Origin: Campylobacteraceae bacterium
GTDB taxonomy: Bacteria > Campylobacterota > Campylobacteria > Campylobacterales > Campylobacteraceae
NCBI GenBank assembly: GCA_031274495.1
Contig: JAISQB010000052.1
Coordinates: forward strand, 1 to 45,887
Reading direction: 5' to 3'
Length of the DNA: 45,887 bases
Below the pieces are notes generated by a model. It saw only the letters and a list, made by a program, of their open reading frames with translations, was not told the DNA's origin and searched no databases. The translations under genes and the position numbers were made by a program. Below are positions 1 through 8,900 of this stretch, piece after piece. How positions within the stretch are numbered: position 1 is the first letter of the stretch; the number at the start of each line of letters is the position of its first letter.

Positions 1-46
1 TAAATTCATACGGTTTTTAACAAAAAGAGACGCTACACATATGGAG

Positions 47-157
47 ATTGCGGGTCAAGCCCGCAATGACGAAGAGAGTTTGGATTCCCGCCTGCGCGGG
101 AATGACGAAAAAGGAGGCAACCGTTAAGATTCCTCGTCGCTTTGCTTCGACGGAATG
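47..157. repeat. Cluster of three short palindromic dispersed repeats
   Basis: Three different hairpins follow one another. The first is a perfect 8-bp stem (47-54 with 60-67, ATTGCGGG/CCCGCAAT). The second is a 7-bp stem (85-91 with 96-102, TTCCCGC/GCGGGAA). The third is an imperfect one at about 129-156 containing TCGTCGCTTTGCTTCGACGG. Each is followed by the same tail, AATGACG. Related copies occur at 5106-5148, 5253-5270, 5340-5371, 30804-30841, 34422-34439 and 45200-45245, always between genes. Such sequences are familiar as intergenic repeats in many bacterial genomes and are often mis-annotated as small proteins. I treat them as REP-like non-coding repeats. Confidence 0.8.
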
Positions 158-222
158 ACGGAAAGGAGGGGTGTCACAACACACAGCGACAGCGATAATC
201 GCGTAATCGCGATTTTCTCTTG

Positions 223-405
223 CCCCCCATTTTGACACTGCCGAGTGTTTTAGTTTATTCAAGGAAAAAGAGCGAGGACCTGTTTGAGCGAAGCGAGTCC
301 CGCAGCTCCCTTGAATAAATTAAAACAGGAGGGTACCCCGTAGGGGCAGTGTCAACTTTGGGGGTCATTTCTTTGGTTACTTTCTTTTTGATAAAAGAAA
401 GTAAC
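223..405. repeat. Compound inverted-repeat element, MITE-like, with a flanking 13-bp hairpin
   Basis: The outer arms 223-242 and 345-364 are inverted copies; the 11 bases TTGACACTGCC are shared exactly and both arms end in C or G runs. The inner arms 247-264 and 309-326 match at 17 of 18 positions. The centre (270-308) contains GAGCGAAGCGAG, a motif repeated at 45117-45128. Immediately to the right is a perfect hairpin, 376-388 with 393-405 (GTTACTTTCTTTT/AAAAGAAAGTAAC, loop TGAT). No transposase lies nearby. The nested palindrome fits a non-autonomous mobile or REP-type element; I see no clear target-site duplication, so mobility is inference. Confidence 0.6.
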
Positions 406-483
406 AAGAAAACAAAATAATTTCGAATGAAAAAAGTTTGATAAAACCTATTGTATCTTCTTTGATTACTTAGGCTTTGTGGA

Positions 484-660
484 TTTCAAGGAAATATTTC
501 ATTTCACAAAAGCGCTTCGCTTGTTTTCGAGGAAACATTTTGCTAAAGCAAAAGCGCTACGCTTAATTTCAAGGAAATATTTCGTTTCACGAAAACGCTA
601 CACTTATTTTCACAGAAACATTTTACTTCGTAAAAGCGCTACGCTTGTTTTCAAGGAAAT
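484..660. repeat. 41-bp tandem repeat, about 4.3 copies
   Basis: Units begin near 484, 525, 567 and 608, with a partial fifth at 647-660. Each has the form TTTCAAGGAAAT, a small hairpin, then AAAGCGCTACGCTT. The small hairpins differ while keeping pairing between units two and four: TTTTGC/GCAAAA in unit two and TTTTAC/GTAAAA in unit four. Unit three has TTTCG/CGAAA; unit one has lost two pairs. AAGCG-CTA-CGCTT forms a second hairpin in units two and four. There are no unique spacers, so this is not a CRISPR array. It lies about 330 bp upstream of the first adhesin gene. Confidence 0.75.
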
Positions 661-760
661 TACGGGAGGGAGGCTTAACTCATATATCCAACATTCACAG
701 CAACTTAACAAAATATATCCCAAGAGGGATTTTTCAACAAAAAATAGCTCTAATTAAAAG

Positions 761-975
761 TATGTTAGATAAATTTCAGAACTGTATTGAATAATGCCGC
801 GCTGTAAATTGAGCTGTTTGGTGAATTTTTTTAACTGCCGGTAAAATGCTTCCTTTGTTAAGAGTATCTTTTGTGGTGGATTTGTGCGGCGAGATAGTGC
901 CCGCAAAATAAAATTTTCAATAGTATTAAACACAACGCTCAAGATGCAAGCCGCATCATTTACGGCAACAGATAG
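761..975 (+). other. Conserved leader of the first adhesin gene, with a degenerate copy of a small upstream ORF
   Basis: This stretch aligns with 5647-5958, upstream of the second adhesin gene, over most of its length with an internal deletion of roughly 70-80 bp. Alignment starts at TATGTT (761-766), matching the TATAAT of the other copy. The best block is 935-966, identical to 5912-5943 at 29 of 32 positions and containing a GCCG/CGGC hairpin. The small ORF that is open in the other copy is broken here: a run of seven T (826-832) replaces six, and further in-frame stops follow. It could be a pseudogene remnant, a structured 5' leader, or both. It ends 20 nt before the adhesin ATG. Confidence 0.5.
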
Positions 976-995
976 AAAATAGAAGAGGATTTATT

Positions 996-3900
996 ATGAG
1001 AAAAATTATATATATTAAGACCATACTTGCTGTGTTTTGTTCGCTTTTTATAACGACAAATGTTTATGCAGGAACGGCAAGTAAAGTTAACTTTGATTAT
1101 GACTGCAACTCTTTATATATCGGGCTTTATAATGGCTTGGTAGATAAGGCGACTATCAATCCTACCACCGGAGCCATTACCGCGATGAATAGTATATATA
1201 CTATAAGTGGGGATAGCTACCTTATCAGTGCGACAACTATAGCTTTAGGACCTTATGATAATGCTGATGGTCCTTTGACTATGTATCATTGGGGATGGAA
1301 TAATATATGGAATAGCTTGGGGGCACATATACAGTATTTTCAAAAAAATCAAACAAAACGAGATGCCATATATGTAGCGACAGGCACTACCAGTAAACCT
1401 ACTAACTCTCAAGCAGAGGAATTTCCGCCGCCAAGGGTAGTCAACTCTTTGCGCAATTATTGGTCGGGAGGGGAGGTCAACCAAAAGAGCGGCGAGCTTT
1501 ACCTCTCCAGCGGTGAAGATGATGCTCTTGATAAAGATAGATCCGGCAGTTGCGGAAGTCCGTATTGTTATTTTCGTATGATGATATTTCATCCCAAAAC
1601 AAAAAAATATGTTAAAAGCAGCGCAATGTCGCCCTCGACGCCAAGCGATTATACTCCCGGATATGTGGCTTCGGATATGGCGATAGACGCGGAGGGGAAT
1701 GCGTATATATTGGTTTCGGATTCTGACGGCGACAAGACAAGTCGTGTATATTGGATCATTAAAGTTAAGCCGGGAAAAGATGGTGAATCGTGGAAGTATC
1801 AGAGAATAAAAAAGATTACTTTTCCCGCAAAAACATCCGACCTTTTGGAGTGGTGGGGAATGTCTTTTTTAAATGGCAAATTGTATGTAGGTCACGCCAA
1901 TAGCCAGATAATTTATATGGTAGATCCTCTTACGGGTGCCGTCAACGAGGCATATAAATATTCCAAGACGATATACGACTTCGCCAGTTGCCAAATGGCG
2001 CCGGCTATCAACGGTAAGGTCTATTACGATAAAGATGGCGATGGCACCATAAGCGATGAGGAAAAAAACGCGAACGGCATAGCGGATGTAACCGTTCAAG
2101 TCTACAGCAAAGATAGAGGCTATCTGGGAGAGGTGCTAACAAGCGGCAACGGCGAGTATAGCTTGATATTGCCCCAGACCAAAGGCACGCTATATGTAAG
2201 GCTTAAAAGACCGCAGATAAATGGCGTGAACGCTCAGCAGACTTGGGCAAGCGGCGGGCGATATGAGTGGAGAGGCGGCGCCTATAACCACGGCAATAAC
2301 ACCGTAACGCCCCAGTGTCGCGACGGGATAAATAAGATAGATATAACACCACCGCATAAAGGCACATACGATGGAGATATAAGAGAGACTTACGCGACTT
2401 CCTGCTACGGTGCGAGAGCTGATGGCAGAGATCTATCGTCCGATAATATAAACGGCGCCAACTACTATACTATGATAGAGATGCAGACCGATAGAGCCAG
2501 TATCGAGGCAAATTTCGCCCTTGGTCCGGTAGACAGAAGCGACGCTCCAAACGGCGCTATATCCAAAGTAAACTATAACTTCAAGGAAGCCTCCCACTCG
2601 ATGGCAAAAGGTATCTATTTGGGTGACAATGTCAGTGACGATACCGCCTCTATGATGAATAATGCAAATGCCGATACGGATAAGCACGACGACAGCGTCA
2701 AGGTAAGACAAAAAGACAATCAAACCGCCTCGTGGGAGCCCCTCCAAAATTTTACCTTCACCAATAAAATCACTTATACTTTTAATGTCACCATCAAAGA
2801 GACCAACGCCAATGGCTATCTAAACGCGTGGATAAGTTTGCAAGACGGAAAAGCCGCCAATACGGCAACTTTTGATGAAAAGAAAAAGATAGCCGACAAT
2901 ATCAATGTCTCCGCCGACAAAACTTGCAGCGGCGGTATATGCTATGTGCTGTTTGATTACACGGTGCCCAATATCTCAAGCGGCATAGACGCCAAAAACA
3001 GATCAAAAGCGTATTCGAGATTTAGATACAGCTCCGTAAATGTCAACGGTATGAAGCCCTACGACGAACCAAAAGACGCCGCTTACTGGAATAACAACCC
3101 ATGGGTAATCGATGGCGAAGTGGAAGACTACAAATTTGACTATCTTTACATCAAAGACCCCGGACTTCCCGCAGGAGATGCGATAATTGTAAATGAAAGA
3201 TTTAACAAAGGGGTAGGCGAAACTCTCAAGTCTATTGATTCAGACAACCCGGACTTAGCTCTATACACGCAAGTGGCGGGCGAGCCGTTTAATGTCAAAT
3301 TTGTCTATCAGGTAGATAAAAATGTTTCAAAACTTGCCACTACGGATAATAACGTAAGTTTTACCGTAGATCTCGTTGAAGTTTCGGATGAATTTGTCGG
3401 TAGTTATACGCTCAAAGACAGCTGCGAAGCCCTTCAGGTAATCGAGCCCAATGTAAAGCACGGCAATATCAACGCCAACACTGCAGCAGTTTTTCCTCTA
3501 AACGGTATATCTACGAATAACGTATCTAAAAAGGCGACTTTTAGAGTTACATTCGGCTACGACGAGGCAACGCAAAACAAAACCTCTTGCTCTCCCGATA
3601 TGTTTGCCATCCGTCCGGCTAAATTTGAGATGGGCGGCATCAACGGCAATTTGGTAGGCGGCAAAGAGCACAACGGCAAGCTAAAAGCCGTAGATAAAAG
3701 CGGACGCACTACCGAGTCATACAATCAAACCGCCTCCCATCTAAGCTACAAAGACGCCAATCTCACCACCCCCGCCTCGTGCGATACAGCCCAGATAAAT
3801 ACGACGATCGACGATACGAATTTTTGGGTAAAGCCCGTAGGCTTCATAAAAGGCACAACAGATATGTCGGTACAGTACAACAATGTCGGCAATCTAAACT

Positions 3901-5057
3901 TTGCCCTCGCAGACAGCGATTGGACGCAGGTAGATAGGACGACGAGAGGAGACGACTGCGAGGCAAACAGTTCATCAAATGCCCACAGCTCATCAAAAGT
4001 CGGCTGCGATATAGCAAGCGACCAAAAAGCCTTCAAGTTCATACACGACAACTTTAACGCTACTGTGACGATAAGCAACGCACTTGGAGGAAATTTTACA
4101 TATCTGGCTTATGATAAAGATATGACGGCTGATGTGACTACGAGTATCATAGCAAAACTTGCCAACAACGATACGGCTACAAATTATCACCAAGGCTGCT
4201 TTGCGGAAGATGTTGAGTATAAATTTCGTCTTGACAACGGCAACTTTACAGGCTATGGAAAAAGAGACGAGCATCCAAAACGAAGAATTAAATTTTTTGA
4301 AAAAGACACTACAGCAAACATAACCGGCAACAACGACCGTCGTGACGGCACGGGAGCATTTAACATAAAAGAGGGGAACTTTGCAAAAGGAGAGGCAGGG
4401 GTCGTAAAATTTGGCTTCAACTTCGGACGCAATATCTCTAAAGGTGAAAATCCATTCACCGCCTCTTTGTCCAACTTTGCCGTAAAAGACGGCGACATAC
4501 ACGACAAAAATGTCAATAAAACGCTTGTCGCTATCCAAGGAAGCGATATCACATTCTTTTACGGCAGAGCCTTTATAGACAATTATGAGGGAAAAGATCC
4601 GATAGCCGTCAAAGTAAGATATGAGCTCTTTTGTCAGGGTGATTGCAATAAAACCGCTTACGCGCTAAGCTTCTCCGATATAAACATAGGCACCACCTCG
4701 TTTTACCTCAACAAAGAGCACAACGACGCAAATCAAGGACAAATTAAAAGCTATACTCCAGTAAAGGCTGCAATGATAAGAGGAGTATCGGCACCCGCAA
4801 ACGGCATAGGCAACATAACCCTCATAAATTGTTCCACCTGCTCCGCCCCATACGCCGACACGATATACGCCCAACCCAACAACTGGCTGATATACAACCC
4901 ATCAAACCCCACCGCGTCAGATTTCAGCTTCACAGTAAAATTCATAGGCACCCCCGGCGGATGGGCAGGCAAAGGAGAGACAAGAAAAGACAACACCACC
5001 GGCGGCGTCATAGAAGCAACCCCCGGCAATAGGACTAAATTGAAGATGGATTGGTGA
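996..5057 (+). CDS. Large secreted adhesin-like protein (MshQ-like, paralogue 1)
   Basis: A 1353-aa protein with a signal peptide of about 25 residues ending VYA, so it should leave the cytoplasm. Residues about 30-335 carry short propeller-like strands such as GNAYILV and GKLYVGH. At about 345-360 an EF-hand-like loop DKDGDGTISDEE sits at the start of an SdrD-B/Cna-B-like module. A GEVEDY motif near 705 suggests a GEVED domain, and CSPDMFAIRPAKF near 868 recalls the DUF6701/MshQ type of protein. The C-terminus ends in a conserved Asp-Trp. It is collinear with the protein at 5970-10091 and with the partial gene at 45258-45887. The ATG follows AGAGGA. No pilin gene follows it, unlike the second copy. 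Function as a pilus-associated adhesin is inferred from the paralogue's context; no exact family is claimed. Confidence 0.85.
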   Translation: MRKIIYIKTILAVFCSLFITTNVYAGTASKVNFDYDCNSLYIGLYNGLVDKATINPTTGAITAMNSIYTISGDSYLISATTIALGPYDNADGPLTMYHWGWNNIWNSLGAHIQYFQKNQTKRDAIYVATGTTSKPTNSQAEEFPPPRVVNSLRNYWSGGEVNQKSGELYLSSGEDDALDKDRSGSCGSPYCYFRMMIFHPKTKKYVKSSAMSPSTPSDYTPGYVASDMAIDAEGNAYILVSDSDGDKTSRVYWIIKVKPGKDGESWKYQRIKKITFPAKTSDLLEWWGMSFLNGKLYVGHANSQIIYMVDPLTGAVNEAYKYSKTIYDFASCQMAPAINGKVYYDKDGDGTISDEEKNANGIADVTVQVYSKDRGYLGEVLTSGNGEYSLILPQTKGTLYVRLKRPQINGVNAQQTWASGGRYEWRGGAYNHGNNTVTPQCRDGINKIDITPPHKGTYDGDIRETYATSCYGARADGRDLSSDNINGANYYTMIEMQTDRASIEANFALGPVDRSDAPNGAISKVNYNFKEASHSMAKGIYLGDNVSDDTASMMNNANADTDKHDDSVKVRQKDNQTASWEPLQNFTFTNKITYTFNVTIKETNANGYLNAWISLQDGKAANTATFDEKKKIADNINVSADKTCSGGICYVLFDYTVPNISSGIDAKNRSKAYSRFRYSSVNVNGMKPYDEPKDAAYWNNNPWVIDGEVEDYKFDYLYIKDPGLPAGDAIIVNERFNKGVGETLKSIDSDNPDLALYTQVAGEPFNVKFVYQVDKNVSKLATTDNNVSFTVDLVEVSDEFVGSYTLKDSCEALQVIEPNVKHGNINANTAAVFPLNGISTNNVSKKATFRVTFGYDEATQNKTSCSPDMFAIRPAKFEMGGINGNLVGGKEHNGKLKAVDKSGRTTESYNQTASHLSYKDANLTTPASCDTAQINTTIDDTNFWVKPVGFIKGTTDMSVQYNNVGNLNFALADSDWTQVDRTTRGDDCEANSSSNAHSSSKVGCDIASDQKAFKFIHDNFNATVTISNALGGNFTYLAYDKDMTADVTTSIIAKLANNDTATNYHQGCFAEDVEYKFRLDNGNFTGYGKRDEHPKRRIKFFEKDTTANITGNNDRRDGTGAFNIKEGNFAKGEAGVVKFGFNFGRNISKGENPFTASLSNFAVKDGDIHDKNVNKTLVAIQGSDITFFYGRAFIDNYEGKDPIAVKVRYELFCQGDCNKTAYALSFSDINIGTTSFYLNKEHNDANQGQIKSYTPVKAAMIRGVSAPANGIGNITLINCSTCSAPYADTIYAQPNNWLIYNPSNPTASDFSFTVKFIGTPGGWAGKGETRKDNTTGGVIEATPGNRTKLKMDW

Positions 5058-5375
5058 TCTGTCGTATCACCACTCCCACACCTCTCCGCGATTAACGCGC
5101 TTCGTGCGGGAATGACCTCCCACTCCCGCCACTCCCGCGCAGGCGGAAATCTAAACTAAAAAACATAATAAATCAAAGAAAATATCGGATTGGAAATCAT
5201 CCTTAAAAGTAATACGATTTTCAAGAAAAAAAGACGCTTCGCTTAGTTTAAATTCCCACCTGCGCGGGAATGGCGGGAAAGGGGAGAGGAGGTGGCGAGG
5301 GATATTTACAGTTGAACTTATAAAATGTTTGACCGTTAGGATTCCTCGTCGCTTTGCTCGCTCGGAATGATATAA
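5058..5375. repeat. Intergenic region with palindromic dispersed repeats
   Basis: The region after the first adhesin gene holds several members of the repeat family seen at 47-157: GCGGGAATGAC at 5107-5117, CCCGCGCAGGCGG at 5134-5146, the stem around 5253-5270 (one mismatch) followed by AATGGCGGG, and the TCGTCGCTTTGCTCG type at 5340-5371. The plus strand between 5266 and 5301 is rich in G runs. There is no convincing coding ORF and no good intrinsic terminator with a U tract after the stop at 5057. Confidence 0.7.
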
Positions 5376-5477
5376 TCTGATTTTTTTGTCATATTTTTGG
5401 ATTTTGGGGTGTGGGAGGGGAATCTTTACATTTAAACTTATCAATAGATGTAAGATTTAAGATTCTTTGTTGTTGAT

Positions 5478-5500
5478 GGGTTGGGTCTGTTTGGGGTGGG
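5478..5500 (+). other. Canonical G-quadruplex motif upstream of the second adhesin gene
   Basis: Four G runs occur in 23 bases: GGG 5478-5480, GGG 5483-5485, GGGG 5493-5496 and GGG 5498-5500, with loops of 2, 7 and 1 nt. This satisfies the usual G3+N1-7 pattern. Further G-rich tracts lie nearby on the same strand: 5406-5420 (GGGG, GGG, GGGG) and 5266-5284. The motif lies about 470 bp before the ATG at 5970. Whether it folds or has a role is unknown. Confidence 0.5.
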
Positions 5501-5646
5501 ATTTCGTTTGGAGCGAGAGTGGGGTGTTTTTGTGGAGTGAGATGGCGCTCTTGAAACTGAGCCGTATTATATGCAACCAATATACTCAACATTTATGTCA
5601 GCTTAAAGGATTTTGCTACAAAATATGCTTTTCAATAAAAAAAGAG

Positions 5647-5652
5647 TATAAT
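5647..5652 (+). promoter_or_regulatory. Candidate -10 box for the second adhesin/minor-pilin operon
   Basis: TATAAT preceded by an A/T-rich stretch lies at the left boundary of homology with the other adhesin leader, where TATGTT is found (761-766). Campylobacterota housekeeping promoters usually lack a strong -35 box. A start near 5659 would give a leader of about 310 nt before the adhesin ATG at 5970. Confidence 0.4.
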
Positions 5653-5718
5653 CATCAAGAGTTAAATAAAGTTTCAGTATCGCATTAGATGATACGATGC
5701 TGTAAAGCGAGGCGTTTA

Positions 5719-5958
5719 ATGAATTTTTTAACTACTACCGAGACATTACCCACTCTACTAAAAAATACAACAAATTACACCTCTTGCGGACTAATTTTGA
5801 CTATTAAAATACCATTATCTTTGATAAGGACGCTTTTTAGGGCGGACTTGTACGGAGGGGTGCAACAATACACTATCTTTAACAACAAAATTTCAGATCA
5901 GGCAGGGCGTAACGCTCAAGAGACAAGCCGCACCATTTACGGCGGCAAAGGGAATTGA
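5719..5958 (+). CDS. Possible small leader protein (79 aa) of unknown function
   Basis: An ATG at 5719 is preceded by GAGG (5709-5712) with a 6-nt spacer. The reading frame stays open to TGA at 5956-5958, just 11 nt before the adhesin start, so coupling is possible. The frame can be extended to an ATG at 5689, but that one has no ribosome binding site. The product has no signal peptide or motif that I recognise; its end reads NAQETSRTIYGGKGN. The homologous stretch before the first adhesin gene has frameshifts and stops. In the best conserved block (5912-5943) all three differences between copies change the amino acid, which favours RNA or DNA conservation over protein conservation. It is a weak gene call, recorded because of its position. 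Confidence 0.3.
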   Translation: MNFLTTTETLPTLLKNTTNYTSCGLILTIKIPLSLIRTLFRADLYGGVQQYTIFNNKISDQAGRNAQETSRTIYGGKGN

Positions 5959-5969
5959 AGGAGTTTACT

Positions 5970-8900
5970 ATGGGTGCTTTAAAAATTATGGGCGTTAAAG
6001 GGTTTACGCTAAGGGTTATGTTTGCGATAGTCTGTTCGTTTTTGTTTGCGACAAATGTTTATGCTGCAAAAGCGACGGCAAGCGCTAATCCGAATTTTGA
6101 TTACGATTGCAACTCTTTATACTTTGGTATGTACGAGAGTGTAGCAGTAGATAAAGCAACTATTAATCCGATTACCGGTGATATTAGCTCTATAAGCAGA
6201 ATGTACACTATAAGTGGACCTACCGGTCTCTCCGCTACAACAACTCTCGCTTTAGGACCTTACGGCAGTCCCGATGGGGTTTTGACTATGTATCACTGGT
6301 ACTGGGGTGATATATGGTCGTCAACGGCACTCAGAGGATTGCATCCATTTTATACACAAAGAAATCAGGCAAGCAGAGAAGCCATATATGTAGCGACAGG
6401 CACGGTTAATTCAGCTACTACAGCCGCTCAAGCAGATGTTATTCCACGACCGACCAGTAACGCATATCGTTACTGGTCGGGAGGCGAAGTTAATCAGAAA
6501 ACAGGTGAAATATATTTTTCCGGCGGCGAGGACGCTACTGTCGCCGAAAGTTCGACAGGCAGTTGTAGTTCGTACTATTGTGCATTTCGCTTGATGATAT
6601 TTGACCCTGTAACAAAAACTTCCAGAGAGAGCGGTAAGCTTGTGGCTGCAACATCAAGAGATTTTACGCCCGGATATGTCTCTTCCGATATGGCAATAGA
6701 CGCAGACGGAAATGCATATATATTGGTTTCAAACGCTCGCGGTTTAACAAATACTAAAGATTATTGGCTTGTTAAAGTTGTCCCGGGAGCCAGTGGTAGT
6801 GGGTGGAAATATCACAGAGTGAAACAGATCAGTGGACTTCCTGCTTCTACCAGATGGTACGGAATGGCATTTTTAAATGGTAAATTATATCTTGGAAGAG
6901 ACGAAAATCATGAGAACCTCTATATAGTTGATCCCCTTACAGGAGGCGGAAGAAAAATCTTGGATAGAGTAGGATATTATATCTACGACCTTGCTACCTG
7001 CCAAATGGCGCCTGTTATCAACGGTAAAGTCTATTACGATGAGAACGGAGACGGTCAGTTAAGCTCTGCCGAAAAGAGCGCGAACGGTATAGCAGATGTA
7101 ACGGTTCAAGTATATAGCCAAACCAAAGGCTATCTTGGAGAGGTGCTGACAAGCGGAAGCGGTGAGTATAGCTTGATGATACCCGAGACAAGCGGCACGC
7201 TCTATGTAAGACTTAAACAGCCGCAGATAAACGGCTCAAACGCTCATCAGACATGGGCAAGCGGCGGACGATATGAGTGGTCGGGAAGCATAAACAGACA
7301 AGGTAACAATACAGTAACGCCCGTATGCCACACCGGTATAGTCAAAAAAAATGAGAATACAATAAAAGGGGTGCCGTATCCCGGAGATACAAAATACACT
7401 TACGAGACTTCGTGCTCCGGCGCGAGAGCTGACGGCATAGATCTGTCATCCAATAACATAAACGGCGCCAACTACTACACTACGATAGAGATGGAGACCG
7501 ATAGAGCCAGCATTGAGGCAAATTTCGCCCTTGGTCCCGTAGATAGAAGCGACGCTCCGCATGGTGTTGTGTCGGGTAGGGATTATGGCTTTAGAGAGGC
7601 TGCTCACTCAATGGTAGGCGGCGTTTATTTGGGTGATGGCGTCACTGCCGATACTTTTTCAATGACAAATGATATAACCGCCAATACGGATAAAAATGAC
7701 GACGGCATCAAAGTAAAGGAGAAGGACAACAAGAGTGTGCCGTGGAGCAATCTCCAAAATTTTATCTTCACTAACAACATAGCCTATACTTTCAATGTAA
7801 CCATACAAGATAACAACACCAACGGCTATCTAAACGCATGGATAAGCTTAAAAGCGGGAGAGTTCGCCAACGTTACGACTTTCAACGCAAAGATAGCCGA
7901 CAATATCAATGTCTCCGCCAATAAAACATGTGATGATGATGTGTGCTATGTGCTGTTTGACTACATGGTGCCCAATGTCTCAAGCGGGATAGATCTCACC
8001 AGCAACAAATCAAAGGCGTATTTGAGATTTAGATATAGCTCGGTAAGCGTTGTTAGTATGGACTCTTATGACAAGCCAAGAGAAGATAGCTATTGGAATA
8101 CCCATCCGTGGGCGATTGACGGCGAAGTGGAAGACTATAGGGTCGAGTACTATTATGTCAGAAACCCGGGACTTCCCGCGGGAGATGTGATCATTGTAAA
8201 TGAAAACTTTAATGGTAAAGAGGGCGATAGTATCCTTCCCGTTAAGCCGAGCAATGATAAATTGGCTCTATATACGCAAGTGGCAAATCAACCCTTTAAT
8301 GTGAAATTTGTCTATCACAAAGACGGAAAGATAGCAAAACTTGCCACTGTGGAGGATAATGCAAGCTTTGTTGTGAGTATCGTTGAAGTTTCGGACAAAT
8401 ACGTTAATGATTATTATAAGACAGACGAATTCTGCGAAGCTCTTAATGTAACAATCGAGCCCGATGTATGGAAAGGCAATCTCAACTCCACCTCAGACGC
8501 GGTTTTTACTTTGAATGGTATAACTACAGGCAATGTATCCAAAAGGGCAACTTTTAAAGTTATATTTGGCTATGACGAGGCAGGGCAAAACAAGACTGCT
8601 TGCTCTCCGGATGTGTTTGCCATCCGTCCGGCTGAGTTTGTGCCAAAAGGTTTGAGCTCTCCTTTAGTAGGCGGCAAAAAGAATGACGGCTCCATAATCG
8701 CAGGTGATGCTAAGGGCATTACTACCGTTACATACAATCAAAACGCCTCTTCTCTAAGCTATAAAGACGGCAATCTCACCACTCCTCCTTCATGCAACAC
8801 AACCCAGATAAATACGACCGTCGACCATACTAATTTTTGGGTAAATAACACAGACTTTAGATATGGCGAAGCAGCTTTGTCGGTACAGTACGACAATGTC

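Noticed and set aside
17-262. Possible 81-aa protein on the minus strand
   Set aside because: The reading frame is a translation of the palindromic dispersed repeats (VIPAQAGIQ-type peptides), a well-known annotation artefact.
484-660. Possible CRISPR array
   Set aside because: The repeats are directly adjacent with no unique spacers, and no cas gene is present.
3993-5032. ORFs of 67-181 aa overlapping the end of the first adhesin gene
   Set aside because: They lack RBS and family features and lie within a clearly coding frame of the adhesin.
5467-5688. Possible 73-aa protein upstream of the second adhesin gene
   Set aside because: It covers the G-rich tract and the promoter region, has no ribosome binding site and no homologous frame in the other leader.
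5912-5943. c-di-GMP-I (GEMM) or other known riboswitch in the adhesin leader
   Set aside because: A few short strings look similar, but the paired helices and conserved GCAAA/GCC arrangement are missing; no known class fits.
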